The translations under genes were made by a program, and so were the position numbers. This document shows, piece by piece, positions 1 to 7,560 of a DNA stretch of 21,646 nt; within the stretch, counting starts at the first letter, position 1, and each line of letters begins with the position of its first letter. The DNA lies in assembly GCA_003486385.1 (NCBI GenBank), contig DNFT01000040.1, positions 1-21,646 of the forward strand, given 5' to 3'. Under the pieces are notes generated by a model. The model did no database searches, had not been told where the DNA came from, and saw nothing but the letters and a program-made list of their open reading frames with translations. This stretch comes from Eubacterium sp. (GTDB taxonomy: Bacteria; Bacillota; Clostridia; Lachnospirales; Lachnospiraceae).

Positions 1-101
1 TAGCCGGATGATAACTTCTCTGCTGACTTGCTCTGTGAACCTGTTGTGATGTTCAACATTCTGTTGGCATTCATTGCCTGTAAATTGTGCTGTACTACCA
101 T
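1..101 (-). CDS. fliC: Flagellin, N-terminal fragment (gene runs off the left edge)
   Basis: Only the first 33 codons are inside the window. The translation begins MVVQHNLQAMNANRMLN and continues to a KLSSG motif. This is the conserved flagellin D0 start, which forms the inner coiled-coil core of the filament and carries the export signal. The ATG at 101 is preceded by AGGGAGG at 116-110 with 8-nt spacing. The gene has its own sigma-28-type promoter (203-229) and a leader of about 95 nt with two hairpins, so it is probably a separately controlled unit. FliS (the flagellin chaperone), FliD (the cap that polymerises it) and CsrA/FliW (its translational control pair) are all encoded within the next 4 kb. 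The C-terminal half and any paralogues cannot be seen. Identification is confident despite the short length because this N-terminus is nearly invariant in Lachnospiraceae flagellins. Confidence 0.93.
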   Translation of the reverse strand, partial: MVVQHNLQAMNANRMLNITTGSQSKSAEKLSSG

Positions 102-109
102 AATATATT

Positions 110-170
110 CCTCCCTGAATATCTATCGGCGTCCATGCCGATGTGAATTGTTATGGAGGCTCTGCCTCCA
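110..170 (-). promoter_or_regulatory. Flagellin mRNA leader with CsrA-type hairpin
   Basis: Read on the minus strand, the leader has a first hairpin at 170-154 (7-bp stem, AGA loop). A second at 142-125 has stem ATCGGC/GCCGAT and hexaloop ATGGAC. The Shine-Dalgarno AGGGAGG follows at 116-110. A GGA presented in a hairpin loop plus a second GGA in the Shine-Dalgarno about 20 nt downstream is the two-site layout known for CsrA on B. subtilis hag mRNA, where a CsrA dimer bridges both and blocks ribosomes. Sequence and stems are seen directly; CsrA binding is inferred. csrA and fliW in the same window support it. Confidence 0.7.
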
Positions 171-202
171 AGATGGTAAGTATTCCCTACCTTCTGTATA
201 TT

Positions 203-229
203 ATATCGGTTCAAAGTCTTAGAACCTTA
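203..229 (-). promoter_or_regulatory. Sigma-28 (FliA/SigD-type) promoter of flagellin
   Basis: On the minus strand the -35 element TAAG (229-226) is followed by a 16-nt spacer and the -10 element CCGATAT (209-203). The sigma-28 consensus is roughly TAAA-N15/16-(G)CCGATA. It sits 102 nt upstream of the flagellin ATG, so the start site would be near 196. The flgM promoter at 10325-10351 has the same TAAG-N16-CCGATA form, which strengthens both calls. Confidence 0.8.
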
Positions 230-252
230 TACCTGAATAATATCTTTTTTAA

Positions 253-732
253 TTATTTTTTCTTGTCCATGAATACAGGCTCGCTCGTCACCTTATTCAT
301 GGTCTTGTAGTAGTTCGCGGCATACTGCTGGTTCTTCTTCACGCTGCCAATCTCCCTGCGGCGCTGTGCGAACTTCGCTGTAATCCTGTCCTTGTTGCGT
401 TTCTCCTCAGCCATGAGGTGGCTGCTCTTCTCCATAATCTGTGTTATTCTGCCCTGAAGACTCTTTATCTCAGCCGAATAGCCCTCACGGTTCTTCTCAA
501 GCTCTGCCTTCACATTATCGTACACAAGCTGAAAGCCCTCGTCCATGGCATTGAGCTGGTCAACAAGCTCTGCCTTCTGCTCGACAATATGACCGAATGC
601 CTCCTCGTCAAACGAAGCCGCATTCAGTACCGCCTCCTGCTCTGTATTGAGCTTCTCAAAGGAATCAAGAATCCCAAGCTTCCTGTCAAGGCTGCTCTCC
701 AATATGGTTAAATAGCTCTCCGTCATGCTCAT
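253..732 (-). CDS. fliT: FliT/FlgN-like flagellar chaperone, helical
   Basis: About 159 residues, almost entirely alpha-helical and rich in Glu, Lys and Gln, with long heptad-like stretches and a basic end (MDKKK). It directly follows fliS with a gap of about 40 bp, the position of fliT in the fliD-fliS-fliT operon of Bacillus and of related small chaperone genes in Lachnospiraceae. FliT binds FliD and keeps it export-competent. Length and sequence are not diagnostic: it is longer than typical FliT (about 110-120 aa), and a FlgN-fold or generic flagellar accessory protein is equally possible. Several in-frame ATGs cluster at the 5' end. I chose the one at 732 (MSMTESYL) because GAGG lies 6 nt upstream; starts at 759, 738 and 726 are possible. 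Confidence 0.6.
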   Translation of the reverse strand: MSMTESYLTILESSLDRKLGILDSFEKLNTEQEAVLNAASFDEEAFGHIVEQKAELVDQLNAMDEGFQLVYDNVKAELEKNREGYSAEIKSLQGRITQIMEKSSHLMAEEKRNKDRITAKFAQRRREIGSVKKNQQYAANYYKTMNKVTSEPVFMDKKK

Positions 733-771
733 ACGCATCCTCATTTCCGTGCACTGCACCCGCAGCCAATA

Positions 772-1158
772 TTATTTGGAAGTGTTATTTCTCGAAAGCT
801 GGATTACTTCCTTCCATGTATCTCTCATGGTTCTAAGGTGCTTTAGCACTTCCTCTATAATCTCCTTGTCCTTCTTTACATTGGCTTCGCGAAGCCTTGT
901 CCTGATATACTTATAAACCTCATCGAAATCTTTGGCAACAGGATATTTGAAATCAAGTGTATTCTGAAACTCTTCTATAATGCGTTCCACCCTGCGGATA
1001 CTGTTGTGAGCCTTCTCCACATCGCCCTTATCTATAGCCATAATGGCAATGTTGGCATACTTGATGGCTCCGTCATACAGCATAAGCGTAAGCTCCGCCG
1101 GTGATGCTGTGAGTATCTTATTCTTCTCGTACTGCTGATAGCCTGCAGATGTATTCAT
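772..1158 (-). CDS. fliS: Flagellin export chaperone FliS
   Basis: 128 residues, the normal FliS length. It begins MNTSAGYQQYEKNKILTASP; the 'Y-x-x-Y...I-x-T-A-S-P-x-E-L-x-x-M-L-Y-D-G-A-I' stretch is the FliS signature. FliS binds the C-terminal disordered region of newly made flagellin in the cytoplasm, prevents premature polymerisation and delivers it to the FlhA export gate. In FliW-containing species it also affects the FliW-flagellin-CsrA circuit by competing for flagellin. The start at 1158 is chosen over an upstream in-frame ATG at 1200 because AGGAGG lies 7 nt before it, and the upstream start would put a hairpin inside the coding region. It lies between fliD and the fliT-like gene. 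Confidence 0.95.
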   Translation of the reverse strand: MNTSAGYQQYEKNKILTASPAELTLMLYDGAIKYANIAIMAIDKGDVEKAHNSIRRVERIIEEFQNTLDFKYPVAKDFDEVYKYIRTRLREANVKKDKEIIEEVLKHLRTMRDTWKEVIQLSRNNTSK

Positions 1159-1183
1159 GCAACTGCCTCCTCTTACCTGCAAA

Positions 1184-1218
1184 GCACAGCCCACCATCAT
1201 CCCGATGATGAGCTGTGC
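1184..1218 (-). promoter_or_regulatory. Hairpin in the fliS leader
   Basis: An outer 7-bp stem (GCACAGC/GCTGTGC, 1218-1212 with 1190-1184) encloses an inner 6-bp stem CATCAT/ATGATG with a CGGG loop, separated by a small asymmetric internal loop. It ends 9 nt upstream of the fliS Shine-Dalgarno. No U-tract follows, so it is not a normal terminator. A GGA-containing apex (CGGGAUG) next to a ribosome binding site could be a CsrA-type or stability element; that role is inference. Confidence 0.45.
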
Positions 1219-1232
1219 ATATTTATAGTACT

Positions 1233-1261
1233 ATTTTATCAGATTATCTTCCTGTTGTAAA
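1233..1261 (-). promoter_or_regulatory. Candidate sigma-A promoter before fliS
   Basis: On the minus strand TTTACA (1261-1256), a 17-nt spacer and TAAAAT (1238-1233), each close to the TTGACA/TATAAT consensus. It lies in the 141-bp gap between fliD and fliS. If active it would give fliS and the fliT-like gene a housekeeping transcript independent of the sigma-28 promoter before flaG. Confidence 0.45.
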
Positions 1262-1299
1262 GGTACAGTCAGTGTCATGAAAAATTAAATCACTCAACA

Positions 1300-2949
1300 T
1301 CATGAACCTAAAAGGCTGGAAAGCGAGGAGGTAGATGACTGGAGCTTAGACAATGCTTTCTCCATTGCAGAGAACTTCTTGTAATAGAACTCCTCGTAGT
1401 ACTCAATCTTCTCCTGCCACTTGCTTACCTTGTCCTTGTAATCGCTGTACTCACTGGACATCTGCTTGTCATTATATATCGTGTAGATGCTGCTGACACT
1501 TGAGGATGCCATTCTCTTGGTAAGGTCATTGTATACCGAGGTGGACAGCTTCTGGAAGAACTCTGCCACGACCTCCGGATCCTCATTGATTGCCGCCATG
1601 AGCTTGTCCTCATTGCCCGATGTGGTGGCATCATCCGCATCTCCGTCTATATGGAGACAGCCCTTCTCATTGGTATCCGCTGAGAAGTAGCTTGCCGTAT
1701 TTATTCCGAAGGATGAGAGCGAATATGTCTTTCCGTTAATCTCAAAGCTGGTATTCATAAGGCTCTTAAGGGAAGATGATGTATTTCCAAGAGTACTGTC
1801 ACGTCTGAGAAGCGAATCCTTAATCTTGGTCTCCCACTTCTCTATCTCATTGTCGGACATATCCTTCTTCTCATCATCGGTCAGCGGCTCATAGTCCTTC
1901 GCTGCTGCAGCATTATAAGCTGTATCCATGTCCTTGATGAGTTCATTGTACTTTCCGAGGAATTCCTTAATCTTATTGTACATGCCCTGTGTATCATTGG
2001 AGGTTGTGATGCTCACTTCCTCACCGGCCGCTGTCACCTGCATCGCTGTGATTGAAAGACCGTTGATGGAGAATGTACCTGTACTGCTCGTAAATGTGGC
2101 GCCGTTGAGAACTATCTCTGCGTCCTGACCGCTTATTCGGGCAGCATCGGAAGAAACTTTGCCATTCTCAACTTCCTCGATAATCTTCTTAGCAAGCTTT
2201 TTTTGCTCGTCCGTTCCGCTTGCAAGCAGCTTACGATACTTGGTCATCTCAGCAGTCTCAACAGTTTGTTTTCCATCCGTATCCTTCTCTGTTGTATATG
2301 CCGCAAACAATCCAAGCTTCTGTAAAGCATCAAATCCTTCTTCGTTATTGGCCATTAGAGTGAACTCACCTTCCGCACCTGAGGTCTTGGCATTGACGAA
2401 GAATCTCTGGTTGGTCTCATCGAAGCTTGCGTTGATTCCGGCATCCTTGAACTTGCTGATAAGCTGATTGACAGTCATTCCGTCAGTTATCTCTATCTCT
2501 GTATCATTGACAGCTATCTTGCTTCCTGTCTTTATTCCCATATCGGCAAGGGCAGTGCTTCCTGTAACCTTCTTATTACCTGTATCGTTCTTATCGTCTG
2601 ACAGCTTCACTACGCCGCCTGTCATGTACGCTGAGGAGGCAAGCTTATTAACCTTCATCTTCTGTGTGCCGTTGACAGCTGATGATGAAGCTGTAACAGT
2701 CGCTGCCTTGCTGTCCGATATAGTGCTTGTCTTAAGGCTGTACGCTGTAGACATTCTCATATTGGAAAGGCTTGATGTATAGAAGCCATATATCTTGCTG
2801 TTCATGGTCTTCCAGGCATCCATCTTCCATTCCTGCTTAGTCTGCGCCTTCTCATACTTCTCTTTCTTGGTTGAATATGCCGATACAAGCTCCTGTACAA
2901 GGGAGTCTGTATCAAGTCCCGATATAAGTCCGCTGACTCTTATTGCCAT
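1300..2949 (-). CDS. fliD: Flagellar filament cap protein FliD (HAP2)
   Basis: 549 residues. The start RVSGLISGLDTDSLV is the FliD N-terminal signature (binding to the filament tip and export). The C-terminal 60 residues form the expected coiled coil (KVSKWQEKIEYYEEFYYKKF) ending in the usual SSLSSLLGS. The middle is the variable surface domain, rich in Ser, Thr, Ala and Lys. FliD forms the cap at the filament tip and folds incoming flagellin into place. The start codon has AGGAG 6 nt upstream. It sits between flaG and fliS, the classical flaG-fliD-fliS order, and is expected to be transcribed from the sigma-28 site before flaG. Nothing is truncated. Confidence 0.96.
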   Translation of the reverse strand: MAIRVSGLISGLDTDSLVQELVSAYSTKKEKYEKAQTKQEWKMDAWKTMNSKIYGFYTSSLSNMRMSTAYSLKTSTISDSKAATVTASSSAVNGTQKMKVNKLASSAYMTGGVVKLSDDKNDTGNKKVTGSTALADMGIKTGSKIAVNDTEIEITDGMTVNQLISKFKDAGINASFDETNQRFFVNAKTSGAEGEFTLMANNEEGFDALQKLGLFAAYTTEKDTDGKQTVETAEMTKYRKLLASGTDEQKKLAKKIIEEVENGKVSSDAARISGQDAEIVLNGATFTSSTGTFSINGLSITAMQVTAAGEEVSITTSNDTQGMYNKIKEFLGKYNELIKDMDTAYNAAAAKDYEPLTDDEKKDMSDNEIEKWETKIKDSLLRRDSTLGNTSSSLKSLMNTSFEINGKTYSLSSFGINTASYFSADTNEKGCLHIDGDADDATTSGNEDKLMAAINEDPEVVAEFFQKLSTSVYNDLTKRMASSSVSSIYTIYNDKQMSSEYSDYKDKVSKWQEKIEYYEEFYYKKFSAMEKALSKLQSSTSSLSSLLGS

Positions 2950-2990
2950 AATTAACTCCTTTCCACCATATTATGATGGTTCCGTTTACA

Positions 2991-3021
2991 ATAAAAACGC
3001 TCTTTCCGTGATGTTAGCGTT
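2991..3021 (-). terminator. Weak terminator-like hairpin between flaG and fliD
   Basis: On the minus strand AACGCT (3021-3016) can pair with AGCGTT (3001-2996) across a 14-nt loop, followed by TTTTTATT. The 5' arm overlaps the flaG stop codon. The stem is short (6 bp) and the loop large, so at most a partial terminator that would lower fliD relative to flaG expression. Confidence 0.3.
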
Positions 3022-3472
3022 TCTCGTCCACAAGGATTCCGGCAAGCTCCCATGCCTTAGCGATAAGGTCAAGAGTCTTCTCCGGCGGAATCTCCTTAAT
3101 TGTCTCCTTGGTATCCTTGTCAACTATCTTGATTGTTACTCTGTTGGTCTCATCGTGATAACCGAATTCTGCAACCGTATTGTTGTTGAGCTTGCTGTTA
3201 ATCTCTGATATACGCTGCTTGAGAGCCTTCTCATTGAGCTGGATATCCTGTTCAACCTTCTTGCTGTTGTCGTCTGCAGCAGTGTTAGCGCTATCCTTGC
3301 TCTGCTGGCTGCCCTTATTAGCTGTCTGCACCTTAACCGTATCCGGCTGCCTGTTATTATTCTGTACGCCGACCTCCTTGGTCTCGGTAACAGTAGTGTT
3401 CTGCTTCGCCATATTGACCGAAGCACTGATTGCAGCACTTGATGCTGCCCCTTTAATTCCTTCAATCGCCAT
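3014..3472 (-). CDS. flaG: FlaG family protein
   Basis: 152 residues. A low-complexity polar N-terminal half (Gln, Asn, Ser, Thr, Lys) is followed by the conserved FlaG C-terminal domain: an amphipathic helix (KALKQRISEINSKLN), then a beta segment with 'VAEFGYHDETNRVTIKIVD' and 'KETIKEIPPEKTLDL'. FlaG is found upstream of fliD in many bacteria and affects filament length or cap function; its mechanism is not well established. The chosen ATG at 3472 (MAIEGIKGAAS) has GGAGGTG 7 nt upstream; an ATG at 3496 lacks a good site. It is probably the first gene of the flaG-fliD-(fliS-fliT) unit behind the promoter at 3565-3592. Confidence 0.88.
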   Translation of the reverse strand: MAIEGIKGAASSAAISASVNMAKQNTTVTETKEVGVQNNNRQPDTVKVQTANKGSQQSKDSANTAADDNSKKVEQDIQLNEKALKQRISEINSKLNNNTVAEFGYHDETNRVTIKIVDKDTKETIKEIPPEKTLDLIAKAWELAGILVDEKR

Positions 3473-3564
3473 TTCAAGACACCTCCGTGTGTTCATTTAA
3501 ATTATATTGACGCTGCTTCTTGTTGTATGTGTGTATCCTTATATTTCTTCATACTCTCTATTGT

Positions 3565-3592
3565 ATTTCGGCAGACCGATATAAAAAGTTTA
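3565..3592 (-). promoter_or_regulatory. Sigma-28 promoter of flaG-fliD
   Basis: On the minus strand TAAA (3592-3589), 16-nt spacer, GCCGAAAT (3572-3565), one base off the GCCGATA core. It lies in the 131-bp gap behind csrA and about 93 nt upstream of the flaG ATG. The homologous B. subtilis unit is SigD-dependent (established knowledge), which fits. Confidence 0.65.
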
Positions 3593-3603
3593 GTCCTATA
3601 TAG

Positions 3604-3822
3604 CTATCCTAAAAGGTTCCTGAGTGCCTCCGCTCCGTCGGAAACGCTTGCAGCCTTGTTCGCATCCTTAATCTGCGCATATACCTCCTTGCGGTACACC
3701 GGAACGGACTTAGGGGCTGTGATTCCTATCTTAACCTGGTCTCCCTTGATTTCAAGCACGGTTACCTCTATATCGTTGTTGATTACAATGGACTCATTCT
3801 TCTTTCTCGATAAAGCAAGCAT
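3604..3822 (-). CDS. csrA: Carbon storage/translational regulator CsrA
   Basis: 72 residues. It begins MLALSRKKNESIVI and contains the beta-strand series ending in GITAPKSVPVYRKEVY. Arg44 in VYRKEV is the RNA-contacting residue known to be critical in CsrA. The protein is a domain-swapped dimer that binds GGA motifs in mRNA leaders; in FliW-bearing bacteria its main target is flagellin mRNA. The ATG overlaps the fliW stop codon (TAATG), and AGGAGG lies inside the end of fliW, so the two are translationally coupled. Such coupling would keep CsrA and its antagonist FliW in proportion. A candidate target leader is at 110-170. Confidence 0.97.
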   Translation of the reverse strand: MLALSRKKNESIVINNDIEVTVLEIKGDQVKIGITAPKSVPVYRKEVYAQIKDANKAASVSDGAEALRNLLG

Positions 3823-4277
3823 TATTTTTCCTCCTTCATCTTCTGAATATAGTCATACACATTGTAACGAACTTCATAGTTATCGTTGTTCACGATAAGC
3901 TGGCACGCCTTCTTAGTGTTCATATTGATGACAATCGGTGCCTTTAAGTTAGCGGTCATCTTCGTGAGGTCGGACGGAACCGTCACAACAGACAGCAGGA
4001 AATAATCGGCCTCCGACTCCACCTCTCCCAGCTGGGCAAGCCATTCATCATCCACAACCGGATTATACTCCGCCACAACCTTCATAGGGTCGATGACAGT
4101 GAAAGCAAGCTGTGGCTCATCAAGACACTGCAGCCACATAATTCTGCCCTTTTTCTCGGAATTATATATCAATGTATACCTTGTATACTCTTCAAATCCC
4201 ATCAAGCCCTGAGTAAATGTGATTATCCTGTCCTCAGCGACCTCTATCTCCCCAAATAATCTTGTATTAACCTTCAT
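3822..4277 (-). CDS. fliW: Flagellar assembly factor FliW (CsrA antagonist)
   Basis: 151 residues, the standard length. FliW features: MKVNTRLFGEIEV, then ITFTQGLMGFEEYTRYTLI, the LQCLDEPQLAFTVIDP block and LKAPIVINMNTKKACQLI near the C-terminus. FliW binds CsrA allosterically and also free flagellin. When flagellin leaves the cell, FliW is released and frees flagellin mRNA from CsrA; this partner-switch is established in B. subtilis. AGGAG lies 7 nt upstream of the ATG, and the stop overlaps the csrA start by one base. A 139-bp gap with a 10-bp inverted repeat separates it from flgL. Confidence 0.96.
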   Translation of the reverse strand: MKVNTRLFGEIEVAEDRIITFTQGLMGFEEYTRYTLIYNSEKKGRIMWLQCLDEPQLAFTVIDPMKVVAEYNPVVDDEWLAQLGEVESEADYFLLSVVTVPSDLTKMTANLKAPIVINMNTKKACQLIVNNDNYEVRYNVYDYIQKMKEEK

Positions 4278-4349
4278 GTACTCTCTCCTTATATCAGATG
4301 CAGAAGCTCCGCTCCCGATTTGATGTTAAAGCCATCCGCATACATAAGA

Positions 4350-4386
4350 ATGTGCATACTAAATACTGTAATTATTGTATGCACAT
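4350..4386. repeat. 10-bp perfect inverted repeat between flgL and fliW
   Basis: ATGTGCATAC at 4350-4359 is the exact reverse complement of GTATGCACAT at 4377-4386, with a 17-nt AT-rich spacer. A further GCATAC copy lies close by at 4338-4343. No U-tract follows on either strand, so it is not a standard terminator. It could be an mRNA-processing or stability hairpin, or an operator separating fliW-csrA from flgL expression. Confidence 0.6.
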
Positions 4387-4416
4387 CCCCGCACGCCTGT
4401 CTTAACATATTATTCT

Positions 4417-5904
4417 TTACAGATAATCAAGTAATGACTGTCTCACTGTCTTAGAAGCTGTCGCGATTGCTGCATTGTACACTGTCTCTGCCGCAGCAAA
4501 GTCAACTGCGATATCCTCTAACTCCACATCCTCATTCTTGGACTTGAGATCCTTGAACGTGGTCTGCTGCTGTGTGAGTCTGGTCTCAGTGAGTGTAAGT
4601 CTCACTTTACGGCTTCCCACATCGGACAATTCAGTGTTGACTGTCGACTGATAGCCCTTCATCTGTGTGATTCCCTTTGCAAAGAGCGCTTCCATATTAT
4701 TCTTGGCATAATCAAGCTCCTTAGTTGCCGCCTCTATCATGGACTCAAGCTCATCAGTCTGTCCAGCGTACATGTCAGAGCTTTTCATATCCTTTAATCT
4801 GGAAATCTTTTTCTCAATATCCATAACCGATGAAAGACTGTTTACAAGGTCATCTAAGTCTCTTCCTATATTATAGCTGAGCACATCCGTAGCGCGTGAG
4901 TTGACCTTAAGGTTCTGGCTGAAGTTGATGGTGTACTCTATGTCCTGACTATCATCGCCTGTCTTGCTTGACATAGAATATACCTGTCCATTGGTCAAAT
5001 CCTCGCAGTCGAAATAGTGCTCCGGTCTGATATCTCCCTTCGCAAACGAGTCCTTGCGATATGACACATCTATCTGTGAATTGCCAAGTGCCTGCTGCGA
5101 AGCTTTAGAAAATACCAGCTCGCCCTTATCGTACACATAATATGCTGTATTGTCGGCAAGGTTTCCGGCAGTCATAATGGCTTCAAGCTCCGGTGTGCTT
5201 ACCGCCTGTATTGTACCGGCGTAGGCCTGTCCGTCAACTGTAATCTGAGGAAGTGATGCCGCATCAGCCGCATCGTAGGCACAGCCACCATAGGCAAGCC
5301 TTATTCTGTACACCTCCTGTGTCTCAGGCGTATCTGAGGCCTTTATTGAAGCTATTTTGTTGATATCAACACCATTCTTCATATACTTGGTTGTCGTAAA
5401 ATCAGAGCCCTTGAAGCTCTGTTTAATCCTGTAGGACAGACCTGCCACCTCGGCATCGTTCTGGAAGGTGAGTGCTCTGTCCGTTCTGTATCCGGTAAAG
5501 ATATATCTTCCTGAGCTGTCCGCATTTCCCTCTGCATACATCGCATCTCTCAACTGCTGTATACTCTGTATTATCGCGCTTCTGTTGGTTGTCTCATAGG
5601 AATCCGTAGAACCCTGTGTGCAGTACTTGATGATATCCTTATAGATACCGTCCATATTATTTAGTGATGTCTCTGTGAGTGTAAGCCACGCACCTGCATC
5701 AGGAACATTCTTCTTTAAGTACTGTTCAACCTCTGTCAGGCTGGTTCTGAGAGAGAGTGCTCTGATAGCTATAATAGGGTCATCCGATGGCTTGGATATC
5801 TTCTTCTGAGATGACATCTGCTGCTCTGTTGTATATAAATTATTCTTCGACTTGTTGACATTACGCATTGTCGTATTCGTCATCATTGTGTTGGTTATAC
5901 GCAT
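4417..5904 (-). CDS. flgL: Hook-filament junction protein FlgL (HAP3)
   Basis: 495 residues. The N-terminus (MRITNTMMTNTTMRNVNKSK) and the KKISKPSDDPIIAIRAL block are the FlgL/flagellin-like D0-D1 signature. The C-terminus (ALFAKGITQMKGYQSTVNTE...LEDIAVDFAAAETVYNAAIA) is the matching C-terminal helix. FlgL forms the second junction ring between FlgK and the filament. It is longer than the roughly 300-residue B. subtilis protein because of an added central domain at about residues 180-330; such expansions are common in Lachnospiraceae. GGAGG is 6 nt before the ATG. It follows flgK with 48 bp between and is probably co-transcribed from flgM. Confidence 0.93.
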   Translation of the reverse strand: MRITNTMMTNTTMRNVNKSKNNLYTTEQQMSSQKKISKPSDDPIIAIRALSLRTSLTEVEQYLKKNVPDAGAWLTLTETSLNNMDGIYKDIIKYCTQGSTDSYETTNRSAIIQSIQQLRDAMYAEGNADSSGRYIFTGYRTDRALTFQNDAEVAGLSYRIKQSFKGSDFTTTKYMKNGVDINKIASIKASDTPETQEVYRIRLAYGGCAYDAADAASLPQITVDGQAYAGTIQAVSTPELEAIMTAGNLADNTAYYVYDKGELVFSKASQQALGNSQIDVSYRKDSFAKGDIRPEHYFDCEDLTNGQVYSMSSKTGDDSQDIEYTINFSQNLKVNSRATDVLSYNIGRDLDDLVNSLSSVMDIEKKISRLKDMKSSDMYAGQTDELESMIEAATKELDYAKNNMEALFAKGITQMKGYQSTVNTELSDVGSRKVRLTLTETRLTQQQTTFKDLKSKNEDVELEDIAVDFAAAETVYNAAIATASKTVRQSLLDYL

Positions 5905-5952
5905 TTTAAGCCTCCATTCTATCTTTCCCGGTCTGTTTTACCGCAAGCTCCC

Positions 5953-7494
5953 TTACAGCCCTGTCTCCTCAATAAGCTTGCTGTATATCTGGTTCATGAC
6001 TGAGATAACCTTTGAGGAAAGGTCATAGGCGTGCTTGTATTTTACAAGGTCAACACCCTCCTCATCCTCATCAACTCCCGATATGGATGTGCGCTGTGTC
6101 TCTATGGCACCCTTGACATTGCTGTAGTTCGTGCTGAAGCTCGTTGCTCTCTTGGTATCTACGGATATCTCGGATACCATTGAGGAAAGGAAATCCCAGA
6201 AGGTTCCGCTCTTGATTGTCACCTTGTCCTTAAGTGCATATAAATCGTTTGCCATATCAGGATTCTCACCTCGTGACGCATCGTACGAAACCGGAAGCTT
6301 AGACAGATCACTTATCATGTCGGCATTCACACTTATATTTCCTGCCGTCACATAGGAATTGCTGTCATACTTCGATACAAGAAGCTTCTCTGTATTCATC
6401 GTGCCATCTGCTAACTGGCCATTGGTAATTATATCGTTAAATTCCTTTGCAAGTGTTGTCACGAAACGGTTTAACTGTGACTGATAATAAGGTATTCCCT
6501 TGTAGGAAGGATTCCTGTAGGAATCAACAACTATCTCAAGCGACTGATTTCCGTTGGCATCCGTCTGCACCTTCTCATAAGAATCATTACAGCCGTCTCT
6601 CATATCGAACAATGCCTTGAGGCTGCCTCTTCCATTCTCCTCATAAGGATTATACGGATTTCCGTTGCTCCACTTGATATCATAAAGACCCTGCGCATCG
6701 CTTGCATTTCTCTTTTTGTCCGTCTCCCTTGCAACGCACTGCAGGGTATCATAGGTGTATCCTGTTACAATGTTCTGTCCATTGAAGGTAACTGTATAGT
6801 CTGAGACCCCATTTCCAATCTCACGCTCATTCACTGTCACATCTGCATAGCATGACAGCTGGTCGACAATTAAGTTTCTCGTATCCCTTAGATCATTTGC
6901 CGTGCCACCCGAAGCCTCTATTGTGTTAATCTGCTTGTTGAGTGAGGCTATCTGCTCTGCCATAGTATTGATAGAAGATACTGATGACTTAATCTCCTCA
7001 TTGATATCGTTCTGGGTGTTCTGCATATTAGTCGATAATGTATTAAAGTAATTGCATACACTTGAAAGGTGGCTGAGCATCTGTCCTCTCTTGACTTCAC
7101 TGCTGGGATCAGACTTAAGTGCATCTATCGTCTTAAAGAGATTATTGTACTCTGCGATAAAGCCTTCCGTGTTGAACTCATCAAGATATGTCTGAACAAG
7201 CTCTGAATACGTCTGAAGGTTCTCATACTGTCCGCACTGTGCATTGTTGTGTCTGTATCTCTCATCGTAGTACTGGCTTCTTGCCTGTGATATATCAACC
7301 ATGGCAACGCCTGTTCCCACCGCTCCGTAAGGCTTATACACTCTTATGGCAAAGCCAGCTTCCTGTGAAACGGACTGACGTGTGTAGCCCTTGGTATTGA
7401 TATTCGATATATTGTGTGCCGTGGTGTTGATTGCCGCATTGCTTGCAAACAGTCCCGACGCACCGATTGTCATTCCGAAAAATGTATTTGGCAT
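5953..7494 (-). CDS. flgK: Hook-filament junction protein FlgK (HAP1), copy A
   Basis: 513 residues. The N-terminal rod/hook family motif is at about residues 22-40 (NTTAHNISNINTKGYTRQ). The C-terminal helix (VDLVKYKHAYDLSSKVISVMNQIYSKLI) is typical of FlgK. It forms the first junction layer on the hook, exported by the flagellar type III system with FlgN as chaperone. GAGG lies 6 nt upstream of the ATG. A second flgK-like gene is immediately upstream (7627-9396), separated by 132 bp containing a bulged hairpin. Similarity between the two is limited mainly to the terminal regions. Which copy is the functional junction protein cannot be told from sequence. Confidence 0.92.
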   Translation of the reverse strand: MPNTFFGMTIGASGLFASNAAINTTAHNISNINTKGYTRQSVSQEAGFAIRVYKPYGAVGTGVAMVDISQARSQYYDERYRHNNAQCGQYENLQTYSELVQTYLDEFNTEGFIAEYNNLFKTIDALKSDPSSEVKRGQMLSHLSSVCNYFNTLSTNMQNTQNDINEEIKSSVSSINTMAEQIASLNKQINTIEASGGTANDLRDTRNLIVDQLSCYADVTVNEREIGNGVSDYTVTFNGQNIVTGYTYDTLQCVARETDKKRNASDAQGLYDIKWSNGNPYNPYEENGRGSLKALFDMRDGCNDSYEKVQTDANGNQSLEIVVDSYRNPSYKGIPYYQSQLNRFVTTLAKEFNDIITNGQLADGTMNTEKLLVSKYDSNSYVTAGNISVNADMISDLSKLPVSYDASRGENPDMANDLYALKDKVTIKSGTFWDFLSSMVSEISVDTKRATSFSTNYSNVKGAIETQRTSISGVDEDEEGVDLVKYKHAYDLSSKVISVMNQIYSKLIEETGL

Positions 7495-7533
7495 ATTGTT
7501 CCTCGTTTCCGGGCGGCTTCTCTATAAAGGCTG

Positions 7534-7560
7534 TGGGAATCCCACCTATGTGGTTTCCCA
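7534..7560 (-). promoter_or_regulatory. Bulged hairpin in the flgK (copy A) leader
   Basis: TGGGAA (7534-7539) pairs with TTCCCA (7555-7560), enclosing CCAC/GTGG around a 4-nt loop, so 10 bp in all with a small bulge. It ends about 40 nt upstream of the flgK ATG. No U-tract follows. It may be an mRNA processing or stabilising element between the two flgK genes; the function is unknown. Confidence 0.45.
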
